DNA of 64,000 nt from contig NZ_CP022685.1 of the NCBI RefSeq assembly GCF_002556545.1, forward strand, positions 4,070,001 to 4,134,000, read 5' to 3'. The translations under genes and the position numbers were made by a program. The notes under the pieces were generated by a model. It saw only the letters and a program-made list of their open reading frames with translations. It was not told the origin of the DNA and did not search any database. The DNA is from Streptomyces formicae. GTDB taxonomy: Bacteria; Actinomycetota; Actinomycetes; Streptomycetales; Streptomycetaceae. Position 1 is the first letter of the stretch. Each line of letters starts with the position of its first letter. This document shows positions 42,822 through 51,658 of this stretch, in pieces.

Positions 42822-45419
42822 TCAGTCGACCGTCCTCGTGCTGTCGGGCGCCGCCGGTGCGGCATCGTGTGCCCCGGCCTCGGTGCCGCGGCCGTCCAGG
42901 AGCGCCGCGAGGTCCGCGAGCCGCGGGGTCTCCTGCAGTTCCCGCGGGGAGACGGTGCGGTCGAGCGCGATGGCCAGGCGGACAAGGGTGAGTGAGGTGC
43001 CGCCGAGGCCGAAGAAGTCCGAGTCGCGTCCGATCCGCTCGGCAGGCACCTTGAGCACCTCGGCCCACAGCGCCGCGAGCCGCCGCTCGGCCCCCGTGCT
43101 CGGCACCTCGCCCGCTGGGTTGTCGGCGCCCGACTCGCCGTGGCCCGCACCCATTTCGGCGGCGATCCGGGTCAGCGCCTTGCGGTCGGTCTTGCCGTTG
43201 CCGGTGAGCGGCAGCTCGGGCAGGCGGTGGAAGTGGGACGGCACCATGTAGGCGGGCAGCGTCTCGCCGAGAGCCGCCGAGAGCGTGGTCGCGGACAGCT
43301 CCGCCGAGCCGGTCCAGAAGGCCGCGAGCTGCTTGGCACCGTCGGTGCCGACCACGACGACGGCGCTGTCGCGCACGCCGGGCACCTGCAGCAGCCGGTT
43401 CTCGATCTCACCGATCTCGATGCGGAAGCCCCGTATCTTCACCTGCGCGTCGCGGCGCCCGAGGAACTCAAGGCGCCCGCCGGGCAGCCAGCGCCCGATG
43501 TCGCCCGAGCGGTACAGGCGCGCTCCGGGGACGTGCGGGTCGGGGACGAAAGCGGCGCGGGTCCGCTCCTCATCGTTGACGTACCCGCGGCCCACGCACA
43601 CGCCGGAGAACGCGATCTCCCCCGGTGAACCGAGCGGGACGGGCCGCAGCGACTCGTCGACGACGTACACGCGTACGTTGGCGACGGGCCGACCAAGGGG
43701 TACCGACGCGGCGTCCGGGACGCTCCGCATCACCTCGTGGTTCGTGTCGTCCGAGGTCTCGGTGAGTCCGTACGCGTTGACCAGCGCCACATCGGGGAAG
43801 GTCGCGAACCAGCGCTCGGCCAGCTCCTTCTTGAGCGCCTCGCCGGTCGCCGACACACAGCGCAGCCGCGGCAACGGGCGCGGTGTGCGGTCCAGTTCGG
43901 TGAGCATTGTCTCCAGATAGGAGGGCACGATCTGCAGGACCTCGACGTGCTCCGTCGCGAGGGTGTCGACGAGGCGCGCGACGTCCTCGACAGCCGCCTG
44001 GTCGACGATGACGGTGCACCCGCCGACCGTGAGCGCGGCCACGAGCTGCCACAGGGAGATGTCGAAGCACTGGGGCGCTGTCTGTGCCACCGTCCCGCCC
44101 GCCGCGATGCCGAGGTCGTCGATCTTGGCGAGAACGTGGTTGAGGAAGCCCGCGTGCTCGCACACGGCGCCCTTGGGCGTGCCGGTCGAGCCGGAGGTGA
44201 AGTAGATGTACGCGCTCTGGCCCGCCGCCACCGGCACCTTGGGGGCAGTGTCCGGGCCCGCGGCCGGGTCGGCGAGGCGGTCGAGGTCGTCGACGTGCAC
44301 GTCGGGCATCCTGGCCGCCGCCTCGTCGAGGCCTCGGGAGACGCCCCGGCGTGTGAGCACATGGCGGCACTCGCTGCGCTCCAGCATGTCCGCGACGCGA
44401 TCGGCGGGGAACTGCGGCTCCACCGGGAGATAGACACCGCCCGCCTTGAAGACGGCGAGCACGGCCGAGAGCCACTCCAGGTCGCGCTCGGTGACCACCG
44501 CGACCACGTCCTCGGCGCGGAGCCCCGCGCCGATCAGGGCGTGGGCGACGCGGTTGGCGCGCTGGTCGAGCTGCCGGTACGTCCACGACGTGCCGTTGTG
44601 GACCGCCGCGACCTCGTCGGGGCGCAGCCTCACCTGCTCCTCGATGAGTTCGTGGACACGCCGGTCGGGCAGTTCCCTGTCCGGCCCGGCCAAGGCCCGT
44701 ATCTGGTGGGTCACTTCGGCGGCAGTGAGGGGGTTCCACGAGTAGTGGTCCGCGTCGGGCTCTGCGCTCAGCGCGTCCAGGGCGGCGAGCAGGTACCCGG
44801 CGAAGCGGCCCGCCTGGTCGGGGCCCACGGCCTTCGGTCGGTGGCGGAGCACGAGCGTCGGCTCGTCGCCGTCCTGGTCCAGGCCGACGGCGAGTACGGT
44901 GTCCGCCGCGAGATCCGCCGCCCGGGGAGCCCGGCCGGTGACGAAGAGGGCGTCGTGGAGCGGGCCTGCCCCGCCGGTCCCGCGCTCCGTCGGAAGGGCG
45001 TCCAGATGGCGTACGACGTCGGCCTGGTTCCGGTCCATGTCGTCGAGGAGCCGGGCCCAGGTGCCGTGGCCGACCGACATCCGGCAGGGCACGGGATCTT
45101 CCGCGCCGAAGGCCGGGGGAAGAAGGCAGCCGAACGTCACCACCGGGTCGGCGGTGACCTGGGCAAGGATCTTGACGTATGCGGCGAGGACCGCGGTGTC
45201 CAGGGACACCCCTGACCTCTCGCGCAGGCTCCGCAGCGCCCGCGCCGTGCGCTCGGGCACCGCCGCCTGCCATGCGGCCGTCGCGCCGGGGGAGTCGTGC
45301 CGCACGGGGTGGCCGACGACGCCGACGGGCTCCGCCGAGCACTCCGGCCACCGGGGCAGCGGCGTGAAACCGCCGCCTGTGAGCACGCGCTGCCAAAACG
45401 CCGATGGCGCAGTCTCCAC
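42822..45419 (-). CDS. Free-standing NRPS: half C domain, A, PCP (candidate Dap-activating)
   Basis: This 865-residue protein starts at the GTG at 45,419, which has AGGAGAGG 7 nt upstream. An upstream ATG would enter the SARP gene. Residues 1-250 match only the C-terminal lobe of a condensation domain and lack HHxxxDG. The A domain follows with all core motifs ([34 protein letters not shown]). A PCP with FFGLGGTSLT comes next, then an Ala/Asp-rich tail. Pocket residues read D-I-W-Q-S-T-A-D-D-K; aspartates at 330 and 331 fit a short diamino acid. Clustering with sbnA/sbnB makes Dap the best guess. It may load NRPS A module 1 in trans. Confidence 0.92.
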   Translation of the reverse strand: METAPSAFWQRVLTGGGFTPLPRWPECSAEPVGVVGHPVRHDSPGATAAWQAAVPERTARALRSLRERSGVSLDTAVLAAYVKILAQVTADPVVTFGCLLPPAFGAEDPVPCRMSVGHGTWARLLDDMDRNQADVVRHLDALPTERGTGGAGPLHDALFVTGRAPRAADLAADTVLAVGLDQDGDEPTLVLRHRPKAVGPDQAGRFAGYLLAALDALSAEPDADHYSWNPLTAAEVTHQIRALAGPDRELPDRRVHELIEEQVRLRPDEVAAVHNGTSWTYRQLDQRANRVAHALIGAGLRAEDVVAVVTERDLEWLSAVLAVFKAGGVYLPVEPQFPADRVADMLERSECRHVLTRRGVSRGLDEAAARMPDVHVDDLDRLADPAAGPDTAPKVPVAAGQSAYIYFTSGSTGTPKGAVCEHAGFLNHVLAKIDDLGIAAGGTVAQTAPQCFDISLWQLVAALTVGGCTVIVDQAAVEDVARLVDTLATEHVEVLQIVPSYLETMLTELDRTPRPLPRLRCVSATGEALKKELAERWFATFPDVALVNAYGLTETSDDTNHEVMRSVPDAASVPLGRPVANVRVYVVDESLRPVPLGSPGEIAFSGVCVGRGYVNDEERTRAAFVPDPHVPGARLYRSGDIGRWLPGGRLEFLGRRDAQVKIRGFRIEIGEIENRLLQVPGVRDSAVVVVGTDGAKQLAAFWTGSAELSATTLSAALGETLPAYMVPSHFHRLPELPLTGNGKTDRKALTRIAAEMGAGHGESGADNPAGEVPSTGAERRLAALWAEVLKVPAERIGRDSDFFGLGGTSLTLVRLAIALDRTVSPRELQETPRLADLAALLDGRGTEAGAHDAAPAAPDSTRTVD

Positions 45420-45568
45420 ACCAGCACCTCTCCTACACACAGCCACTTCTACGGAACAGCCGTCGCCGCTATGGAACGGCCGCGCCTTTCCCATGACACA
45501 CAGGACGCTAAGCGCCTCACTTATCAGCCAGATATCGGTGGGCAATCGTTCAGCAGCCTCCAGCCCGG
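45420..45568 (-). promoter_or_regulatory. Spacer between SARP gene and free-standing NRPS
   Basis: This 149-bp gap is less GC-rich than its surroundings. It is long enough for a separate promoter serving the NRPS-oxygenase-Dap operon. TTGCCC followed about 16 nt later by TAAGTG (within TGATAAGTG) on the minus strand is a possible but weak -35/-10 pair. No SARP heptamer repeat was recognised. Confidence 0.3.
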
Positions 45569-47533
45569 CTAAATGCTCGCCAGCTGTGTCCAAAGGAGAC
45601 GGCTGAGAGCGGCCTGCCGCGTCTCGTCGGATTCCTCGGTCAATGCCCGCTCGTGAGCGAAGAGCCGCGCCAATTCGGGGAAGGCGTAGCGCAGTTCTCC
45701 CCCGGAGTCCGCGCCGACCGCGGTCAGCAGATGGACGTCGAAGAGCTGCTCCATCGCGTCCTCCGCCTCCACGTGGTCCACGTCGAGCAGGGCGGCCCCG
45801 ACGCGGGCGGTGAACACCGGCGTGTCAAGCAGGCCCAGCATGCGGCACATCCGGGCCGCCGCATCGGGCAGGCCGCGGTAGCCGCGCCAGAACCCGGCCC
45901 GCAACTCCAGGCCGCCCGCGCTGAGTTCGTCGAGGCGACGGCGATCGTCGGCCAGGCGGAATACCAGCCGCCGCACGGACCAGTGGGGTTTGGCTACGAG
46001 GCGGCCCGCCGCGGCGCGCAGCGCGAGAGGAAGCCGGTCACACAGCCGCCCCAACTCGTGTACGGCCGCCGGGTCCTCCAAGGCCCGCCGCTCCCCGATG
46101 ATCCCCGCCACGAGCTCCGCAGCCTGCGCGGCGGGCAGCGGGTCGAGGTCCACCCGGACCGCCCCGCGGCCCACAGCAAGCGGGTCCTGGCGCCCGCTGG
46201 TGGTCGCGACGACCCGCGAGCGGCCGCAGCCGGGCAGGAACGGCTGGATGTGCGCCAGGGCGTGGACGTTGTCCAGTACAACGAGGGCGCGCCGTTCCGC
46301 GAGCAGACTGCGGTACAGCGACACGCACTCGTCGAGGCGGTCAGGGACCAGCTCCGCCGCGACGCCGAGGACCCGCAGGAAGCGGCTCAGCAGCGCGTGC
46401 ACGGTGGCGGATCCCTGAGTCCACTCGTACTGGGAGAGGTCGGCGTAGAGGCTTCCGTCGGGGAAGTGCCGCGCGGCACGGTGCGCCCAGTGCACAGCAA
46501 GACTCGTCTTGCCGACTCCGGCGGGGCCCGCGATGATCGCCATGCGCGGCGGGGTGCCGCCCGCGAGGTGCCGACCATCGGCCGGCTCGGTCAACAGCGC
46601 GTCCAGCGCGGCGAGCTCCGCTTCACGACCCAGAAAGTCCGTTACGCCGGCGGGCAGTTCCACAGGCGCGACGCGCCGTCCGGGCCTGGGCGGCTCCTCG
46701 CCCCGGAGGGAGAGTTCGGGAGCGTCCTGGAGTATGGCGCGGTGCAGCTGGTGGATCGAGGCGCTCGGCTCCATGCCTATCTCGTCGACAAACCGCTTGC
46801 GCCAGGTCCGGAAGCCTTCTGCCGCCTCCGCCCGCCGTCCGCACCGGTACTGAGCGAGCATCAGGTTGTGTCGCAGCTTCTCGTGCAGGGGCTGGTCGTC
46901 CGCCATCGCCGACAGCTCGGGCAACACCTCCTGGTGCCTGCCGAGGGCGAGTTCCGCGTCGAACAGCGCCTCGTAGGCGACGAGGCGCTCTGCCTCGAGG
47001 CGCGTCGCCTCGTCCTCGACCGCCTGCCCGGCGACACCGGACAGCGCGGGGCCGGTCCACAGGTACAGGGCCTTACGGTACAACCCGACGGCCTCGTCCT
47101 CGCGCCCCAGTCTTATGGCCTCGGCGGCCTCCCCGGTGAGGGCTGCGAAGTCACGGGCGTCGAGGGAACACACCTGCGTCAGGAGGCGGTATCCGGGGTG
47201 GGTGGTCTGGATGACCGGGCCCTCGATGTGCGCCGCCCGGAACGCCTTTCGCAGGGCACCGACACAGATGGCCACTTGGGTGCGGGCCGTGTTGGGCGGC
47301 CGGTTCCCCCACACCGCGTCCACGAGGCTGTCCACGGAGACGGCACGGCCCCATGCCAGCACGAGCGTGGCGAGGATGGTGCGCTGCCGCGGTCCCGCTA
47401 TCACGACAGGGCGTCCATTGACTGTCGCCGACAGCGCGCCCAGAGCTCTTATCGCGATACTTTCGTGCACGGCTTCGCGTCTTTCGTGCGTGGCTTCGCG
47501 CGAAGTCTCGTACTCGGCATCATAGGAAGCCAT
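45569..47533 (-). CDS. SARP-family transcriptional regulator with NB-ARC ATPase domain
   Basis: This 654-residue AfsR/DnrI-type pathway regulator has three parts. The N-terminal OmpR-like winged helix (about 20-95) includes RQRTILATLVL and HPGYRLL. The bacterial transcriptional activation domain (about 100-245) ends MEPSASIHQLH. The NTPase domain has a P-loop GPAGVGKTS and Walker-B LVVLDN. It ends soon after the NTPase module, so it lacks the long TPR region of AfsR. The ATG at 47,533 is preferred to one at 47,542 because GGGGG is better spaced. As the only pathway-type regulator here, it probably activates this cluster. Confidence 0.93.
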   Translation of the reverse strand: MASYDAEYETSREATHERREAVHESIAIRALGALSATVNGRPVVIAGPRQRTILATLVLAWGRAVSVDSLVDAVWGNRPPNTARTQVAICVGALRKAFRAAHIEGPVIQTTHPGYRLLTQVCSLDARDFAALTGEAAEAIRLGREDEAVGLYRKALYLWTGPALSGVAGQAVEDEATRLEAERLVAYEALFDAELALGRHQEVLPELSAMADDQPLHEKLRHNLMLAQYRCGRRAEAAEGFRTWRKRFVDEIGMEPSASIHQLHRAILQDAPELSLRGEEPPRPGRRVAPVELPAGVTDFLGREAELAALDALLTEPADGRHLAGGTPPRMAIIAGPAGVGKTSLAVHWAHRAARHFPDGSLYADLSQYEWTQGSATVHALLSRFLRVLGVAAELVPDRLDECVSLYRSLLAERRALVVLDNVHALAHIQPFLPGCGRSRVVATTSGRQDPLAVGRGAVRVDLDPLPAAQAAELVAGIIGERRALEDPAAVHELGRLCDRLPLALRAAAGRLVAKPHWSVRRLVFRLADDRRRLDELSAGGLELRAGFWRGYRGLPDAAARMCRMLGLLDTPVFTARVGAALLDVDHVEAEDAMEQLFDVHLLTAVGADSGGELRYAFPELARLFAHERALTEESDETRQAALSRLLWTQLASI

Positions 47534-47659
47534 GCAAATCATCCCCCAAATCCACCCTGTTACCCCCGTCGCAAGTGGAACTACCGGATCACTATAGGCA
47601 TGCCGTTCATGCGGGAGAGCGGGGGGATTCGCGGGTGCGCGGACGGTTCGGCATCCCGG

Positions 47660-48820
47660 TCACCAGCGCACGCGCAGAGCCGCAAGGCCCCGGGTCGCCG
47701 CGGCCGGCTTCCAACGCAGGTCATCGACACCGTCGGCGAGCGCGAGGTGCGGGAAGCGGTCCAGGGTCAGGTGGATGACCGTGGCCAGTTGCAGCCGGGC
47801 CAGGGAGGCGCCCAGACAGCGGTGGACGCCGTGACCGAAGGTCAGATGAGGGTTTCCGGCTTGATTTCCGGAATCGTGCTGGGTGCGATTGGCGCCCATG
47901 AGGAATACCAGGACCGGTTGGCCCGGGGAAATGGTGACGCCCGCGAGCCGTACGGGCTCGGTGACCGCGCGGCTGAAGCTGACGGGCGCCGAGGGGTTGG
48001 CGCGCAGCACTTCCTCGACCTCGGCGGGGACGAGGCCGGGGTCGGCGCGCAGGGCGGCGGCGCGGGAGGGGTCGTGCAGGAGGCTGAGGAAGGCGAGGGT
48101 TATCTGGTCGGCGGTGGAGTCGTACCCGGCCATGAGCAACGCCAGGGAGAGGGTGACGAGTTCGCGGTTGGTCAACTTGCCCTCGTCGTCGGCCGCCTGG
48201 ATCAGCGCGCTGATGAGGTCGTCGCCCGCCTCGCGACGCTTGCGGTTGATGAGCCTCGTCATGTACTCGGCGATGCGGAACGCCTTGGTCCGGCTGGCCG
48301 CGCTCTCCCCGTCGAGATCGAAGAGGACGGGCACCCATTCCCGGAAGCTCTCGCGGTCGGCGTCCGGAATGCCGAGCATGTGGCAGAGCACGCTGAGCGG
48401 CAACGGCGCGGCGAGCCCGGAGACCAGGTCGGCAGGCTGCTCCCCCGCGGCCAGCGCGTCCAGGAGCTCGGTCGCGCGCGCCTCGATGAATGGGCGCAGA
48501 GCGCTGATGCGGCGCTCCGTGAAGGCACCGGCGACGATCCTGCGCAGCCGGGCGTGCGCCCTGCCGTCGAGGCTGACGATCGAGTCGGGCGACGGGTCGA
48601 TGCTGGCCAGGTTCGGCACGTCCGGCGCGACGGCGGCCGCGCGGCTGAACCGCGGGTCGGCAAGGACCTGGCGGGCGAGGCGGTAATCCGACACCGCCCA
48701 GACCCCCACGCCGTTCGGCATGTGTACCCACCGAACGGGAGATGTGTCGTCGGGATCGCAGGGAATGGGCAGAGGACCGACCGGCGGCTCCTCGAGTACG
48801 TCTCTGGAATTCTGCATCAT
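47660..48820 (-). CDS. Cytochrome P450 (shortened meander region)
   Basis: This 386-residue bacterial class P450 shows the I-helix AGYDST, the K-helix EEVLR and the heme loop FGHGVHRCLGASLAR with its cysteine. The stretch between GANR and NPHLTFGHG is only about 11 residues. It lacks the usual F-x-D-P-x-R-F-D meander element, so about seven residues are missing. The start at ATG 48,820 follows GGGGAG by 6 nt; an ATG-ATG pair is present. Given the cluster, it may hydroxylate a free or PCP-bound amino acid, or the finished peptide. It is divergent from the ACP-KS operon. Confidence 0.92.
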   Translation of the reverse strand: MMQNSRDVLEEPPVGPLPIPCDPDDTSPVRWVHMPNGVGVWAVSDYRLARQVLADPRFSRAAAVAPDVPNLASIDPSPDSIVSLDGRAHARLRRIVAGAFTERRISALRPFIEARATELLDALAAGEQPADLVSGLAAPLPLSVLCHMLGIPDADRESFREWVPVLFDLDGESAASRTKAFRIAEYMTRLINRKRREAGDDLISALIQAADDEGKLTNRELVTLSLALLMAGYDSTADQITLAFLSLLHDPSRAAALRADPGLVPAEVEEVLRANPSAPVSFSRAVTEPVRLAGVTISPGQPVLVFLMGANRTQHDSGNQAGNPHLTFGHGVHRCLGASLARLQLATVIHLTLDRFPHLALADGVDDLRWKPAAATRGLAALRVRW

Positions 48821-49194
48821 TGAAATCTCCCCGTCGCAGCTCACCACACGCCACGATGGACCTGTCATCTATCGCTTCGTTTTCATTCATATATCAATGA
48901 GTGAAACCCGAGAGGCCAGGATGCCGATATACACGCACCGAAGGGGCCTGTCGACCGATAAGCCCTGATACTTCGGCACGCTGCCGCTTGCCACGGCGGA
49001 GATCCGTGGCCTAGGGTCACAGCGTTTCCACGTGCGCGAAAACTCCGGCAACTTCCGCAAGGAATACCTCGGAACAGGCCACATACTGCTTCTTTCGAAT
49101 CCCCGGAGTTCCGCCGATTATCCCAACCGGTACTCGAACGCACCGGAACGCAATGACGCGCGCCCTGCCCGGCCATTCTTGGAAGGAACTCCCG
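48821..49194. promoter_or_regulatory. Bidirectional promoter region with 26-bp imperfect palindrome
   Basis: This 374-bp gap lies between the divergent P450 and ACP genes. It contains an AT-rich inverted repeat at 48,881-48,906 (tttcattcat-atatca-atgagtgaaa, 9 of 10 arm bases matching), placed about 60 bp upstream of the P450 start. This is a good candidate operator or overlapping promoter. No SARP-type 11-bp-spaced heptamers were found by eye. Confidence 0.5.
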
Positions 49195-49443
49195 ATGTCC
49201 AGCCTTCATGACGAGATCGTTCAGCGGCTTTCGGATGCACTGGGCATCAAGAAGTCGCTCATCACCCCCGACGTGACCTTCGTCGAGCTCAAGATCGACT
49301 CGTTGGCGCTCGTCGAGTTCTCGGTGATCCTCGACGAGGAGTACGGCGTTCCGCCGCTGCAGCTAACGCCGGACAGCACCATCGGGGATGCCGTGGCCCT
49401 CGTGGACGCCGCGCTCGGCGCGCCGACCGAGGCCTCCTCGTGA
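49195..49443 (+). CDS. Acyl carrier protein
   Basis: This 82-residue free-standing carrier protein has its phosphopantetheine serine in KIDSLALVE (the DSL motif, near residue 36). The ATG at 49,195 has GGAAGGA 7 nt upstream. Its stop overlaps the ketosynthase GTG by four bases (GTGA). It presumably carries a short acyl chain made with the next gene and offered to the starter-type C domain of NRPS A. A role as carrier for a modified amino acid is also possible. Confidence 0.93.
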   Translation: MSSLHDEIVQRLSDALGIKKSLITPDVTFVELKIDSLALVEFSVILDEEYGVPPLQLTPDSTIGDAVALVDAALGAPTEASS

Positions 49444-50669
49444 CCGCCTTCCCCGCAGTGGCGGTGACCGGCCTCGGCCTAGTCTCCCCGCTCGGCATCG
49501 GCGTCGAGGCCACCTGGGACGGGCTGCTCGCCGGTGTCTCAACTGCCGCCACCGACTCGCTTCTTGAAGGCCTGCCCGTCGACTTCTGCTGCGCCGTACC
49601 CGGCTTCGACGGGGACGAACTGCTCGGCCGGGCGCTCTCCTGGCGCCTGGAGCCCTACGCGAAGATGGCCCTCGTCGCGGCCCGGCAGGCGGTGGCCGAC
49701 GCCAGCCTCGATCCGGAGTCCTGGGACGGAGCGCGGGTCGCGGTCATTCTCGGCGTGGGCGGCACGAGCACCCAGCACTGGGACAGGCAGTCCAAGCACT
49801 TCGCCGCGGAGAACCACTCACGCGTGTCGCCGCTGTTCATCTCGCGCTGCCTGACCGGCATCACGGCCGGTGAGATCAGCACGGACCTGCGGGCACTCGG
49901 CCCCAGCCTGAGCGTGAGCACGGCCTGTGCCTCCGGCGCCACGGCCATCGGCCTCGGCAGGGACCTGCTGCGGGCAGGCAGCTGCGACGTGGCGATCGTC
50001 GGTGGCGCCGAGTCGGGCCGCGCCAGGATCGCGAGCATCGGCTTCAGCCGCATGAGCGCGCTGTCGACGCGCGGCACGGCCCCGGCCGAGGCGTCCCGTC
50101 CGTTCGATGCGAACCGGGACGGGTTCGTGCTCGGCGAGGGCGCGGGCATCCTCGTCCTGGAGAGGGCCGATGACGCACGGGCCCGCTCGGCGCGGGTACG
50201 CGGCCATGTCGCCGGGTACGGGGCCTCCGCCGACGCCCACCACTACACGACGCCCGACCCCGAGGGCCGCGGCACGGAGCTCGCCACGCGCACCGCCCTC
50301 GCCGACGCCGGTCTCGCAGCCTCCGACATCGGGCACATCAACGCCCACGGCACCGCGACGCCCCTCGGTGACGTCGCGGAGGCAGGCATGCTCAACCGCG
50401 TGTTCCCGCACAGCCCGCCGGTGACCGCCACCAAGAGCCTGACGGGGCACACTCTGGGCGCAGCCGGCGCTCTGGAGGCGGCCTTCACGCTCTTGGCGCT
50501 GGAGAATCAACAGGTGCCGCCCACCGCCAACTTGGACCGGGTGGATGATGCGGCCGCCGGGCTCGATCTGGTCACCGGCAAGCCCAGGGACATGTTCGCG
50601 GCCGCGGCGCTCAGCACATCCTTCGGCTTCGGCGGCCAGAACGCCGCCCTCGTCCTCACCTCTGCCTGA
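49440..50669 (+). CDS. Beta-ketoacyl-ACP synthase (FabF/KAS II-like)
   Basis: This 409-residue ketosynthase has the complete catalytic triad: Cys in STACASGA, His in NAHGTATPLGD and His in TGHTLGAAGA, with the TKS lysine before it. It is FabF-like in length and ends in SFGFGGQNAAL. It is translationally coupled to the ACP gene. No FabH, AT, ketoreductase or acyl-activating enzyme is present nearby, so it must borrow primary fatty-acid enzymes or extend an externally supplied acyl group. Pathway fatty-acid genes of this kind occur in the calcium-dependent antibiotic cluster. Confidence 0.93.
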   Translation: MTAFPAVAVTGLGLVSPLGIGVEATWDGLLAGVSTAATDSLLEGLPVDFCCAVPGFDGDELLGRALSWRLEPYAKMALVAARQAVADASLDPESWDGARVAVILGVGGTSTQHWDRQSKHFAAENHSRVSPLFISRCLTGITAGEISTDLRALGPSLSVSTACASGATAIGLGRDLLRAGSCDVAIVGGAESGRARIASIGFSRMSALSTRGTAPAEASRPFDANRDGFVLGEGAGILVLERADDARARSARVRGHVAGYGASADAHHYTTPDPEGRGTELATRTALADAGLAASDIGHINAHGTATPLGDVAEAGMLNRVFPHSPPVTATKSLTGHTLGAAGALEAAFTLLALENQQVPPTANLDRVDDAAAGLDLVTGKPRDMFAAAALSTSFGFGGQNAALVLTSA

Positions 50670-50770
50670 GCTGTCTGAACTACCTGAACCGACCGGCCGC
50701 ACACGCGGCCGGCGCCCCGAAGCCGCGCTCTTCCCCCATGTCGCACATGCCGCACAGGAGGTTCCTTTTC

Positions 50771-51610
50771 ATGGCCAGCACCGCGGCCGGCACCACCGCC
50801 ACCTCGCTCGCCGATCTCAAGTCCGCGTACCAGAGGGACGGCTGGTGCGAGCCGCCGTACCGCTTCGACGACGACGCCGTCGCGCTGATCCGGGAGCGCG
50901 TGCTCTCCATCAGCCGTGAGCGCAGGCCCGAGGTCGTGCACGAGAAGGACAGCGGCGTCGTCCGCGCCATTCACGGCTGCCACAACTTCGACGAGGTGTG
51001 CGCGGCCCTCGTCCGCCTGCCCCAGCTGGTGGAGCTCGCCGAGGAACTCGCCGGCGGGCCCGTGTACGTCTATCAGTTCAAGGTCAACTTGAAGCAGGCG
51101 CACGAAGGAGCGGCCTGGCCGTGGCACCAGGACTTCGCGTTCTGGCACGAGGAGGACGGCATGCCGAGCCCGGACGCCGTCAACATCGCCGTCCCGCTGG
51201 ACGACGTGCACGAGGGCAACGGGCCGCTCATGGCCATACCCGGCTCACACCGCCTCGGCCTGCTCGACCTTCCCGAACGCGCCGCTGACGGCGCGGAGTC
51301 CGACTGGCGCACCCATGTGTCGGCCGACCTCGCGTACACCGTGAACGGCGACCGTGCCAAGGCCTTGGCCGACGCGAGCGGACGGAAGGTCTTCCTGGGG
51401 CCGCGGGGCTCCATCCAGGCCTTCCACCCGAGCATCGTCCACTCCTCGTCCAACAACGTGTCGGAGGACGGCCGCGCGCTGCTGCTCATCACGTACAACG
51501 CCGTCACCAACTCCCCCGCGCGCCCCACCCGCCCCGCCTTCCTGGTCTCCCGGGACACGACGCCGGTGGAGAGCCGGGCCGACGAGCGCCTCGGCCTCGT
51601 GTCGTACTGA
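50771..51610 (+). CDS. PhyH-family Fe(II)/2-oxoglutarate dioxygenase
   Basis: This 279-residue phytanoyl-CoA dioxygenase-type oxygenase has the iron motif HxD in WPWHQDF followed by AFWHEEDG, and the distal His in FHPSIVHSSSNN. The co-substrate Arg is probably in GRALLLITYN. The ATG at 50,771 has a consensus AGGAGG 9 nt upstream. EctD and several antibiotic-pathway hydroxylases belong to this family. Here an amino acid building block or a tethered residue is the likely target, and proline-type residues are plausible because several modules look proline-like. The target cannot be read from sequence. Confidence 0.9.
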   Translation: MASTAAGTTATSLADLKSAYQRDGWCEPPYRFDDDAVALIRERVLSISRERRPEVVHEKDSGVVRAIHGCHNFDEVCAALVRLPQLVELAEELAGGPVYVYQFKVNLKQAHEGAAWPWHQDFAFWHEEDGMPSPDAVNIAVPLDDVHEGNGPLMAIPGSHRLGLLDLPERAADGAESDWRTHVSADLAYTVNGDRAKALADASGRKVFLGPRGSIQAFHPSIVHSSSNNVSEDGRALLLITYNAVTNSPARPTRPAFLVSRDTTPVESRADERLGLVSY

Positions 51611-51658
51611 AGCAGCGCCGAACCGAAGCAGCGCCGAGGAGAATTGCGAGACACCCGC

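Noticed and set aside
45494..45593. Upstream starts (ATG 45,593 or 45,494) for the free-standing NRPS
   Set aside because: The first overlaps the SARP gene and neither has a ribosome site; GTG 45,419 has AGGAGAGG at ideal spacing.
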